The notes beneath the pieces are model-generated. The model was not told the origin of the DNA and did not search any database. It saw nothing but the letters and a program-made list of their open reading frames with translations. This document shows positions 51,599 to 59,064 of a stretch of DNA of 64,000 nt, in pieces. The position numbers and the translations under genes were made by a program. The stretch comes from Pseudescherichia vulneris NBRC 102420. GTDB lineage: Bacteria; Pseudomonadota; Gammaproteobacteria; Enterobacterales; Enterobacteriaceae. The stretch covers positions 124,001 to 188,000 of the forward strand of contig NZ_BBMZ01000010.1 in assembly GCF_000759795.1 (NCBI RefSeq), written 5' to 3'. Each line of letters starts with the position of its first letter. Within the stretch, counting starts at the first letter, position 1.

Positions 51599-52585
51599 TT
51601 AAACATGGGGATGGTAGGCAAAGAGCGCAGGCGCGCCGCCGGTATGGATAAACAGGCTCGGCCCCTGATCCTTGAAACGGTTCTGGTTAATGCCATCGAT
51701 CAGCCCGGCCATCGCCTTTCCGGTATAGACCGGATCCAGCAGAATGCCCTCCAGGCGGGCCAGCAGTTTGATCGCCTCCACGCCCTCCTCGTTCGGCGTG
51801 CCGTAGCCGGGTGCAAAGTACTCATCCCACAGCACGATGTCCGACTTCGCCTCAACCTCAAGCTCGCGGGCGATGGCCTGCTGAAGCGCAACCACTTTCG
51901 GCTTTTGCTCGTCACGCTTGCGGGAGACGGTTACGCCAATCAGCTCCGCCTCGGGCATCAGCTGCTCAAGGCCAACCGCCAGCCCGGCGTGCGTCCCGGC
52001 GCTGCCGGAAGCCACCACGATGGAAGAGAGCTCCACCGCCCCTTCACACTGCTGGGCAATCTCCAGGGCGCTCTCTACATAGCCCAGTGCGCCCAGCGCG
52101 TTCGAGCCGCCAACCGGAATGACATAGGGACGGAAACCTTGGGCTTCAATACGCGTTGCCAGCTCAGCCAGCTGCGCCACCGGATCGGTCAGGGCGTCGC
52201 ACATCTCAATCTGGGCATTGAAAAGATCCAGCAGCAGCCGGTTACCGTTAGTGAGATAGTTCTCTGCCCGCGTGCCGATAGGATTCTCCAGCAGCGCCAC
52301 GCAGTGCAGGCCAAGCTTCGCCGCCACGGCGGCGGTCTGGCGGACGTGATTGGACTGGATTGCCCCGGCGGTGATCAGCGTGTCCGCCCCCTCCCGCAGC
52401 GCATCGGCGGCGAGGAACTCCAGCTTGCGCAGCTTGTTGCCGCCCAATGCCATCGGCGTCACGTCGTCGCGTTTGATGTAGATTTCACGGCCCAGATAGT
52501 CAGAGAAGCGCGGCAGGTACTCCAGCGGCGTCGGTGCGCCAATAAATTCGAGGCGCGGAAAGCGGGTCAGGTTTTGCAAGGACAT
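51599..52585 (-). CDS. dcyD: D-cysteine desulfhydrase
   Basis: 328 residues, PLP fold type II; the Schiff-base lysine is Lys51 in [10 protein letters not shown], and the phosphate-binding region is [10 protein letters not shown]. Splits D-cysteine to pyruvate, ammonia and sulfide. Lies within the cystine transport group, consistent with use or detoxification of imported D-cyst(e)ine. Confidence 0.96.
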   Translation of the reverse strand: MSLQNLTRFPRLEFIGAPTPLEYLPRFSDYLGREIYIKRDDVTPMALGGNKLRKLEFLAADALREGADTLITAGAIQSNHVRQTAAVAAKLGLHCVALLENPIGTRAENYLTNGNRLLLDLFNAQIEMCDALTDPVAQLAELATRIEAQGFRPYVIPVGGSNALGALGYVESALEIAQQCEGAVELSSIVVASGSAGTHAGLAVGLEQLMPEAELIGVTVSRKRDEQKPKVVALQQAIARELEVEAKSDIVLWDEYFAPGYGTPNEEGVEAIKLLARLEGILLDPVYTGKAMAGLIDGINQNRFKDQGPSLFIHTGGAPALFAYHPHV

Positions 52586-52649
52586 AGGGCCTCCGGTGGC
52601 CGATTTAAGACGTGCGTGATGTTAATTATGTACCTTTAGCGACAGAAAT

Positions 52650-52679
52650 AAAAAAGGCGCTTCAATAAGCGCCTTTTTA
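52650..52679. terminator. terminator between fliY and dcyD
   Basis: AAAAAGGCGCTT (52651-52662), CAAT, AAGCGCCTTTTT (52667-52678): symmetrical stem flanked by A and T runs, so it works on both strands. It would make fliY a mostly separate unit, with read-through for dcyD-tcyL-tcyN. Confidence 0.88.
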
Positions 52680-52692
52680 CCGCCGGTGAACG

Positions 52693-53493
52693 TTACTTGG
52701 TTACGTCAGCACCGAACCATTTTTCTGACAGCGCCTTCAGGGTACCGTCTTTCTGCATAGCGGCAATCGCATCGTCAACCGCCTTCAGCAGGTCCTGGTT
52801 GTCTTTACGCAGCGCCACGCCCGCTTCCTGACGGGAGAACGGCTCGCCCGCTACCGCCAGCGTATCCTTGGTCTTTTTCACCAGATCCAGCGCCGCCAGA
52901 CGATCCACCAGAATAGCGTCGATACGGCCTACGCGCAGATCCTGATATTTGGTCGGGTCATCATCATAGGTACGAATATCCACGCCCTGGACGTTCTTGC
53001 GCAGCCACTCTTCATAGTTGGTTCCCAGACCCACGCCGACCTTTTTATCTTTCAGATCGGCCGCGGTTTTGATCCCGCTCTCATTGCCCTTCTTCACCAG
53101 CGCCTGGATACCAGAGACGGTGTACGGGGTAGAGAAGTCATATTTTTTCTTACGCTCGTCGGAGATCGTCACCTGGTTGATCACCACGTCGATGCGCTTG
53201 GAGTCCAGCGAGGCCAGCATCCCGTCCCACTTGGTCGGCTTCAGCGAGGCTTTAACGCCGAGGTGTTTGGCCAGCTCTTCAGCGAATTCAACTTCAAAGC
53301 CGGTGAGCTTGCCGTCATCGCCCTGATAGCTGAACGGCGGATAGGTGCCTTCCAGCCCTACCAGCAGCGTACCGCGATCTTTGACTTTTTTCAGCAGGCC
53401 TTCGTCGGCGAAGGATTTCGCGCTCACGCCTGCCATCAGCGCAACAGCCATTACACCCATCAGCGCCTGACGACCCAAAAGTGCTAATTTCAT
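52693..53493 (-). CDS. tcyJ: periplasmic L-cystine-binding protein FliY (TcyJ)
   Basis: 266 residues, signal peptide MKLALLGRQALMGVMAVALMAGVSAKSFA-D. SBP family 3 fold (LLVGLEGTYPPFSYQGDDGKLTGFEVEFA). Binds cystine and feeds TcyL/TcyN. The old name fliY comes from its place beside fliAZ, not from a flagellar role. Confidence 0.96.
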   Translation of the reverse strand: MKLALLGRQALMGVMAVALMAGVSAKSFADEGLLKKVKDRGTLLVGLEGTYPPFSYQGDDGKLTGFEVEFAEELAKHLGVKASLKPTKWDGMLASLDSKRIDVVINQVTISDERKKKYDFSTPYTVSGIQALVKKGNESGIKTAADLKDKKVGVGLGTNYEEWLRKNVQGVDIRTYDDDPTKYQDLRVGRIDAILVDRLAALDLVKKTKDTLAVAGEPFSRQEAGVALRKDNQDLLKAVDDAIAAMQKDGTLKALSEKWFGADVTK

Positions 53494-53583
53494 AGTTACC
53501 CCGAATATAATAATTGGTTGCTACGCAGTGTAAGGGGCTGACCCACAAGGTACAACCACCTGTACGCTACATATTATTCACTT

Positions 53584-54135
53584 TTAATATATATCAGAAG
53601 TTGCGCCGGAAGCGATTTTCTGACTGGCCATAAAGTGCGCCTGGGCTTTGAATTGCGCATACTTGCGCAGGGCGATCCGGTAGTTATTGGTGCTGGTCGT
53701 GGGCAGCCACGGCTCAAGAACTTCATCCAGAAAACCGTCTTCAAGCTGGTCGAGGGTAATGCGGTGGGCGGTAAGGTGATTACCAAGGCGGCGCAGGCGT
53801 ACGACATACTCACGTACCGTGCCGTGGCTCATTTCGGTTTGCTCAAACAGATACTGTTTAAAGCCAATAATATCAAAAAAGTCGCTCTGCTCTTTGCAAT
53901 GCAGATCGCCGCAGAAGCGGCACAGGGCAACCCACTCTTTCTGCTCCTGCTCCCAGCCCGCATCGTCCAGCAGCGTGTCGAGGCGCGAGATAGCAATTTT
54001 GTTAACGATTTCGCCCCGACGCACCAGCGTGATGCGGTCGAGCAGTTTATGGCAATGGGCGCAATGCGTTTGGCTGTGTTTAAAGTCTTTAAGGTAGCGG
54101 CTTAATGGCCGTCTTTTTACTTGTAGCACCGTCAT
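53584..54135 (-). CDS. fliZ: flagellar regulator FliZ
   Basis: 183 residues, E. coli length. The N-terminal phage-integrase-like domain (EQTEMSHGTVREYVVRLRRLGNHL) carries the DNA-binding helix that mimics sigmaS recognition; four cysteines in CAHC and CRFC may bind metal. FliZ antagonises sigmaS promoters and favours motility over the curli state. 58 bases after fliA, in one operon. Confidence 0.96.
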   Translation of the reverse strand: MTVLQVKRRPLSRYLKDFKHSQTHCAHCHKLLDRITLVRRGEIVNKIAISRLDTLLDDAGWEQEQKEWVALCRFCGDLHCKEQSDFFDIIGFKQYLFEQTEMSHGTVREYVVRLRRLGNHLTAHRITLDQLEDGFLDEVLEPWLPTTSTNNYRIALRKYAQFKAQAHFMASQKIASGATSDIY

Positions 54136-54193
54136 GATAACTCCTGGTTGTCAATACGTTGTGCGACATCGTTCAGGCAGCACTCATTGCTGC

Positions 54194-54913
54194 CTATAAC
54201 TTACCCAGTTTGGTACGTAAGCGTTTAATGGCCTGGCTATGGAGCTGGCTTACCCGTGACTCTCCCACGTCCAGCACCGCGCCGATCTCTTTGAGATTCA
54301 GCTCTTCCTGGTAGTAGAGCGTCAATACCAGCTGCTCACGCTCCGGCAAGGCTTCAATGGCCTCCATCACGCGATGGCGGAGATTGCTCTCCAGCAGCTG
54401 ATGTAACGGGTTCTCTCGCTGGTGATCGTCAGTCACCAGTTCAATGCTATCGCCATGCTCTTCCCGCCACTCGTCATAAGAGAAGAGTTGGCTATTGTTG
54501 GTGTCGAGCAACATCTGACGATACTCTTCAACAGAAATATCGAGCCGCTGCGCAACTTCGGTTTCCGTTGCGTTACGGCCTAACTCCTGCTCCAGCTGCC
54601 CCATTGCCTGCGCCACTTCGCGGGCGTTACGCCGGACGCTGCGTGGCACCCAATCGCGGCTGCGCAACTCGTCCAGCATGGCCCCACGAATACGCTGCAC
54701 TGCGTAAGTGGTAAATGCCGTTCCTTGCAGAGCGTCGTATCGGTCAACTGCATTCAATAACCCGATACCGCCCGCCTGTAGCAGATCGTCCAGTTCCACA
54801 CTCGCCGGCAAGCGCACCTGCAGGCGCAATGCTTCGTGACGCACTAGCGGTACATAACGTTGCCACAGCGAGTGTTTATCCATTACACCGTCAGCGGTAT
54901 AGAGTGTATTCAC
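54194..54913 (-). CDS. fliA: flagellar sigma factor sigma28 (FliA)
   Basis: 239 residues, E. coli length, GTG start. Region 2 (about 15-85, DLLQAGGIGLLNAVDRYD), region 3 (about 95-150) and region 4 (about 180-235, LPEREQLVLTLYYQEELNLKEIGAVLDVGESRVSQLHSQA). Reads the class III promoters seen at 17572, 27757, 58892 and 59001. Held by FlgM, encoded elsewhere, until hook completion. Confidence 0.98.
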   Translation of the reverse strand: MNTLYTADGVMDKHSLWQRYVPLVRHEALRLQVRLPASVELDDLLQAGGIGLLNAVDRYDALQGTAFTTYAVQRIRGAMLDELRSRDWVPRSVRRNAREVAQAMGQLEQELGRNATETEVAQRLDISVEEYRQMLLDTNNSQLFSYDEWREEHGDSIELVTDDHQRENPLHQLLESNLRHRVMEAIEALPEREQLVLTLYYQEELNLKEIGAVLDVGESRVSQLHSQAIKRLRTKLGKL

Positions 54914-54938
54914 GATAAACAGCCCTGCGTTAAATGAG

Positions 54939-54965
54939 TTATCGGCATGATTATCCGATTCTGGA
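54939..54965 (-). promoter_or_regulatory. sigma28 autoregulatory promoter of fliA
   Basis: Minus strand GCCGATAA (54946-54939) is a perfect -10, preceded by an 11-base spacer and TCCAGAAT, a poor -35. In E. coli fliA has both a class II and a sigma28 promoter; the weak -35 suggests dependence on FlhDC. Confidence 0.65.
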
Positions 54966-55030
54966 GGGGTTTTAATCGGATGAATAGTGGGTGAAATGGG
55001 GGGTTATTTGGGGTTATAGGTCAACAGGCA

Positions 55031-55047
55031 TAAAAAAACCGCTCCGG
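55031..55047 (-). terminator. distal arm and U-tract of the split fliC terminator
   Basis: Minus strand CCGGAGCGG (55047-55039) followed by TTTTTTTATGCC. It is the exact complement of CCGCTCCGG on the minus strand at 57816-57808, just after fliC. Together they would make the fliC terminator, now parted by the insertion island. Confidence 0.65.
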
Positions 55048-55794
55048 GAGACTGTAATTGAAATTGTGTATCTGCCTGTTTTTGATATGTCTACTCCAAC
55101 AACGGAGACAGGCAAATTATGGACGAAAAGAAACTCAAAGCACTGCCAACTAAACTGGCTAAAGGTATTAAAACCGAAGCTGATCTTAACCAGTTTTCCT
55201 GTATACTGATGACGTTGACCGTCGAAACAGCGCTCAATGCTGAGCTGATCGACCAGCTAGGGCATGAAAAAAATGCGCCTAAAATAGGCTCTAATACCCG
55301 CAATGGCTACTCGTCAAAAACGCTGCTGTACGATGACCGCGAGATCGAGCTGAATACACCGCGTGATCGTGAAAATACCTTTCACCCTGTGTTAGTTAAG
55401 AATAACCAGACGCGTATTACGTAGACGGACAGTCACATCTTATCCCCCTTACGCCAAAGGCATGACCACCCGCGAAGTAGTCGCCACCTTCAAAGAGATG
55501 TACAATGCCGTCGTATCGTCCACGCTGATATCTAAATTCACTGACGCCGTAAAGAGCAGGTTACAGAGTGCAAAACCGACAACTTAATACGCTGTATCGC
55601 ATTGTTTACATGGACTGGCAAGGTGTTCCCCACGGATGGCTCGGTGCGGAAGATAATTTATCTGGCTAGTGGAGATGCGTCGAAAAAATGGAGCATGCCG
55701 ATCTAGAACTGGCGGCTGTCAATAAGTCGTTTTATTAGCCTGAGCGACCACCTTTAACAACTGGGCAGTGACACAGACTCACTGATAGGCTCCC
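55046..55794 (+). mobile_element. IS256-family element remnant with both inverted repeats
   Basis: The left end at 55046-55076 begins GGGAGACTGTAATTGAAATT. The right end at 55764-55794 begins GGCAGTGACACA and ends CTCCC; its complement matches the left end at about 21 of 31 positions. The element is about 750 bases where intact relatives are about 1.3 kb, so much of the transposase gene is deleted. No clear target duplication was seen. Confidence 0.75.
55119..55759 (+). pseudogene. IS256-family (mutator) transposase, decayed
   Basis: The first 101 codons (55119-55424) read MDEKKLKALPTKLAKGIKTE... NTRNGYSSKTLLYDDREIEL, the N-terminus of an IS256-type transposase, then hit a stop. Further on, in shifted frames, come MTTREVVATFKEMYN, QNRQLNTLYRIVYMDW and finally LASGDASKKWSMP-NWRLSISRFISLSDHL near 55659-55755, the family C-terminus. 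The DDE core between is missing, so it cannot be active. Confidence 0.85.
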
Positions 55795-55808
55795 CATCAT
55801 TGATGAGG

Positions 55809-55869
55809 CTATTATCGTCTAACCATCGAATTGTTCGACCGAACATTTTGCTTAACCGATCGGTATTAG
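55809..55869 (-). mobile_element. solo left end of an IS4-family element (inverted copy)
   Basis: Read on the minus strand from 55869, CTAATACCGATCGGTTAAGC and the following 41 bases match the left end of the IS4-family remnant at 57040-57101 with only about eight differences. It is in opposite orientation and begins only 14 bases after the IS256-family remnant. Confidence 0.75.
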
Positions 55870-55896
55870 CCTGAAGGCGGCTTTGAAGTTGATGAA

Positions 55897-56160
55897 CTAC
55901 AGAGAAGGAAGTCGTTTCTTTAAAAGCTCATTAGCCTCATTACATTTTTCCTCAATCAGCTTAAGGCGAGCTGGCACTTCACTTGATGGGCAATTGGTGA
56001 CAAGGCAATACCCCTCCACCCATGTTTTCTCATTTCCTTGAGTTAACAGGCTTTCAAATATTTCAACCCAGTCACTATTTGGAACGCGCTCAAGCTCAAA
56101 GAATTTCAACACTCCACTACCGCGAAGTGTTCTTTGCTCATCTAACCCTAAAATTTTCAA
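55897..56160 (-). CDS. hypothetical small protein, orphan
   Basis: 87 residues if started at the TTG 56160 (MKILGLDEQRTLRGSGVLKF). No ATG is in frame; CTG or TTG are the only nearby starts and no strong ribosome site is visible, so the 5' end may be lost. Acidic and helical, without membrane segment or motif that I recognise; it ends NEANELLKKRLPSL. AT-rich, in the insertion-sequence island. It could be the C-terminal remnant of a longer protein. Confidence 0.45.
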   Translation of the reverse strand: MKILGLDEQRTLRGSGVLKFFELERVPNSDWVEIFESLLTQGNEKTWVEGYCLVTNCPSSEVPARLKLIEEKCNEANELLKKRLPSL

Positions 56161-56382
56161 GACCAGATCCCCACATGTTTTTATAGATATTTAATATCAT
56201 TATCCTAAGGTTATTCCTAGACCTTAATAATGATAGGGCCTCGCATTTTCATCATCAAGCGCCGTGGAGACGTTGCTGTGTAATGTCTGCTATTCACTAT
56301 CAGTCTGCTTATCCCACTTTTCGCGAAACCTGCCCGGGTTATCACTGCCTTGTAATGACATAGAGCTGCTAATTTTGCTACC

Positions 56383-56427
56383 AAAAAAACCGCCCAACAT
56401 TATGGGGTAAGTTCACGCAGGCGGTTT
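56383..56427 (-). terminator. terminator after the exported orphan gene
   Basis: AAACCGCC (56387-56394) and GGCGGTTT (56420-56427) pair across a 25-base loop; on the minus strand the stem is followed by T7. It begins 16 bases after the stop of the gene at 56443. Confidence 0.65.
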
Positions 56428-56442
56428 ACGTTCACCAGCTCG

Positions 56443-56892
56443 TCAAAACTTCGGAGCCATTCCGTACTTGGGCGACTTGATATTAGCTGCCCAGATTTTT
56501 ATGTCCCCCTGGATGACTGCCGTAAAGTCTGACTTCAGGTGCCTGACCAGAGCATTGACCTTATCAGCGTCATCGACAATGTAATGTTCAATTTTATTCT
56601 TCCCCACCGGCACACACTTATAAGCAGCGGGTACTATGGTGTTGTTTATTCTTAGCGGGGGGTTATTGTTTGAGCATCCTCCGTTAGACATATACGAAAC
56701 AGTAAGGTTGGCTGTTTTATAGCCAGCCTGAGCAATACTTATCATTACAGGATTGTCGTCGACAGTTTGCGTAATGTCATATAAAACCCGGTCTTTCTCA
56801 TACCAGGTGTTGAGCTCACGCTCTTGCCAGGCTGCGTTGCTGTGTGCAGAAAGCAGCAGCAAAAAGCTGCTAATCACTTTTAAGGTTTTCAT
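56443..56892 (-). CDS. hypothetical exported protein, orphan
   Basis: 149 residues with a clear signal peptide (MKTLKVISSFLLLLSAHSNA-A). The mature part, about 129 residues, has two cysteines (GGCSNNN and YKCVPV) that may form one disulfide, and ends KSPKYGMAPKF. I recognise no family. It is AT-richer than its surroundings, sits alone in the island between inverted IS4-family ends, and has its own terminator. No strong ribosome site before the ATG. Periplasmic or secreted location is the only safe inference. Confidence 0.6.
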   Translation of the reverse strand: MKTLKVISSFLLLLSAHSNAAWQERELNTWYEKDRVLYDITQTVDDNPVMISIAQAGYKTANLTVSYMSNGGCSNNNPPLRINNTIVPAAYKCVPVGKNKIEHYIVDDADKVNALVRHLKSDFTAVIQGDIKIWAANIKSPKYGMAPKF

Positions 56893-57039
56893 AGTTATGT
56901 GGTTGTTATTTAAGGCCCATCAATCATTACAATATGTAACACAACAAATCAATGACCTAAGGAAAATCCTACTAACTTTGGTGATAAAGAAGAGGTGTAT
57001 CAGATGCGGTAACTGTAAGGAATAAAAAACCGTCGTAGG

Positions 57040-57807
57040 CTAACACCGATCGGTTAAGCAAAATTATCGGTTGAACAAGCCGATGATTAGACGAAACATA
57101 GACCTAGGCTGAACCCTCTTCACTTTTCTGTTTTCAGCGAGCCATTCCCCTTGAGTGGATTTCTCAGGTTCTTGATCCCAAGAATAAAGTTAGTATCTAT
57201 AAACGTAAACTCCACGCTGAGCTCGTGGTCTTGCTGATTGTGGGCATTGCCCTGAACCGCGATCGCTCCATCACGGACGTTGTGACAAAACTCGACCTCG
57301 TTCTGAATTAGCAGAAAGGTGAGACTCTCGCTCAAAGGTTTAATCAGCTCTCTGAACGGGCCGGAGCAGTATTCGGCAGAATCGCTGCATTATGTTGATC
57401 AGGAGCGGTAGAGCATAGGAAGCGGTTATGGAGAGCTGAAACAGTCCCGGCTGAGTACGGTCACGCTATTGTGCAGCCAGAAAGTGAGCGGGATTTACCA
57501 GGAAATATGGGGCCTGTTGACGGCCAATAATCTGGTCTGAATGGAGATGAGTCAGATAGCACGGGAAGCAAAGGTGCCGCCGCTGCGGATAAGCTTCGTG
57601 ATGACGATGAGACTGATCTAGGGTGAACTCATCTGGTGTTCACTGGGTAAACAGGGGACGATCCCGGTGAAGCTGAAGAAAATGCGGTAGAATGTAAAGC
57701 AATTTATCCTGCCGGAAAAGAGAAAACGGCCCAAAAAGAGGACCGTTCGAATACTAAAAAACCCAGTATCCCATTCACTCAAAACATCTTAAGTGAACGG
57801 TGTTACG
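57040..57807 (+). mobile_element. IS4-family element remnant with terminal inverted repeats
   Basis: Left end TAACACCGATCGGTTAAG (57041-57058) and, on the complement of 57789-57806, TAACACCGTTCACTTAAG match at 13-14 of 18 positions. About 768 bases against 1.4-1.5 kb for an intact element. The right end lies 31 bases after the fliC stop and abuts the proximal arm of the split terminator. Confidence 0.75.
57132..57760 (+). pseudogene. IS4-family transposase, decayed
   Basis: 57132-57311 reads FQRAIPLEWISQVLDPKNKV SIYKRKLHAE LVVLLIVGIA and then NRDRSITDVVTKLDLVLN before a stop: the IS4 transposase N-terminal domain. From 57424 GYGELKQSRLSTVTLL.. GIYQEIWGLLTANNLV and, after stops, IPVKLKKMR-NVKQFILPEKRKRPKKR give the C-terminus. 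Most of the DDE core is deleted. A minus-strand reading frame at 57120-57335 is only its shadow. Confidence 0.82.
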
Positions 57808-57820
57808 CCGGAGCGGGGTT
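57808..57820 (-). terminator. proximal arm of the split fliC terminator
   Basis: Minus strand AACCCCGCTCCGG (57820-57808), 18 bases after the fliC stop. Its 9-base core CCGCTCCGG is exactly complementary to the arm at 55039-55047 that is followed by T7. Confidence 0.6.
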
Positions 57821-57837
57821 TAGGCAAGCGGTGCGAA

Positions 57838-58824
57838 TTAACGCAGCAGGGACAGCATGGTCTGCGGAACCTGGTTGGCCTGAGCCAGTACGGAAGAGCC
57901 TGCCTGCTGCAGGATCTGCGCGCGGGACATGTTGGACACTTCGGTCGCGTAGTCGGAGTCCTGAATACGGCTGCGGGCAGCGGTCAGGTTGCTCACGGTG
58001 TTGTTCAGGTTAGTAATGGTAGATTCGAAACGGTTCTGGGACGCACCCAGGGAGCTGCGCTGGGAGTCAACCGCTTTGATGGCTGCATCGATAGTAGACA
58101 ATGGACCACTGGCCGGCGTACCTGCAACTGCATCTACGGCTTCAACTGCGTCATCAGTATCTGGATCGCCATCAGGATCCGGATTGCCCGGTACAGCAGG
58201 CGTGCCTTCAGTTCCGGCGGTCACCGCAGCACGAACGTCAAAACCTTCAGCAGCGACTTTACGCTCTTCGCCATTAACCTTAGCCAGATCACCAGCTTCT
58301 ACAGCATCTTTTGCGTTTAGGTTCCAACCAGCGCTGGAGTCCATGGTGATAGCAATTTTTTCACCATCACGAGAGCCGACTTGGAAGGAGAAGTCTTGGC
58401 TGGTGGTGTTGTCAAGGATTTTGATACCGTTGAAATCAGTTTCTTTGGTGACACGATTGATTTCAGCCAGACGCTGGTTAACTTCAGACTGAATGGAGTC
58501 GATGTCGGAAGCAGAGTTAGAGCTGTTCTGCGCCTGCACGGTCAGGTCACGGACACGCTGCAGGTTGTTGTTGATCTCAGACAGCGCGCCTTCAGCGGTC
58601 TGTGCCAGGGAGATACCATCGTTGGCGTTACGGGCAGCAACGTTCAGGCCGTTGATGTTGGAGGTGAAGCGGTTAGCGATCGCCTGACCAGCAGCATCAT
58701 CTTTCGCGCTGTTGATACGCAGACCGGAAGAGAGGCGCTCGATAGCAGTGCCCAGAGAGGACTGGGATTTAGTCAGGTTGTTCTGAGTCGTCAGAGACAG
58801 GGTGTTAGTATTGATAACAGCCAT
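57838..58824 (-). CDS. fliC: flagellin FliC
   Basis: 328 residues. Conserved D0/D1 ends: [20 protein letters not shown] at the start, with [11 protein letters not shown] (88-98, the TLR5 and filament-core region), and [20 protein letters not shown] near the C-terminus. The variable outer part (about 180-242) is very short compared with E. coli (498 residues) and includes the acidic stretch [13 protein letters not shown] (213-225). Exported through FlhA/FlhB with chaperone FliS. Promoter at 58892; the usual terminator downstream is split. Confidence 0.97.
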   Translation of the reverse strand: MAVINTNTLSLTTQNNLTKSQSSLGTAIERLSSGLRINSAKDDAAGQAIANRFTSNINGLNVAARNANDGISLAQTAEGALSEINNNLQRVRDLTVQAQNSSNSASDIDSIQSEVNQRLAEINRVTKETDFNGIKILDNTTSQDFSFQVGSRDGEKIAITMDSSAGWNLNAKDAVEAGDLAKVNGEERKVAAEGFDVRAAVTAGTEGTPAVPGNPDPDGDPDTDDAVEAVDAVAGTPASGPLSTIDAAIKAVDSQRSSLGASQNRFESTITNLNNTVSNLTAARSRIQDSDYATEVSNMSRAQILQQAGSSVLAQANQVPQTMLSLLR

Positions 58825-58891
58825 GATTGAATTCCTTTAAAAAGTTGTCTGAGTCAGGCATCTGCCTACGGCTTTCTCGCCGTTGATGTGA

Positions 58892-58918
58892 TTATCGACC
58901 GCCCTCGGATAACCTTTA
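58892..58918 (-). promoter_or_regulatory. sigma28 promoter of fliC
   Basis: Minus strand TAAAGGTT (58918-58911), 11-base spacer, GTCGATAA (58899-58892): 14 of 16 consensus positions, about 70 bases before the ATG. Confidence 0.9.
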
Positions 58919-59000
58919 GAAAAAATATTCGCTTTTTTAAAAGCGCAAAGTGCCTGGTTTTTCCCCGCTTTATTTCGCCATTGTTTTTTGTAAAAGGCTC

Positions 59001-59027
59001 TAATCTTTTCGCTGTCGCTGCCGATAG
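59001..59027 (+). promoter_or_regulatory. sigma28 promoter of fliDST
   Basis: TAATCTTT (59001-59008), 11-base spacer, GCCGATAG (59020-59027): 13 of 16 consensus positions, 37 bases before the fliD ATG. Confidence 0.88.
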
Positions 59028-59064
59028 TACATCCAGTGATTGTCTTAAATTGAGGGATGTTATT

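Noticed and set aside
57120-57335. Minus-strand 71-codon reading frame
   Set aside because: It lies opposite the IS4-family transposase N-terminal fragment on the plus strand, which reads as a recognisable protein; the minus frame has no family resemblance.
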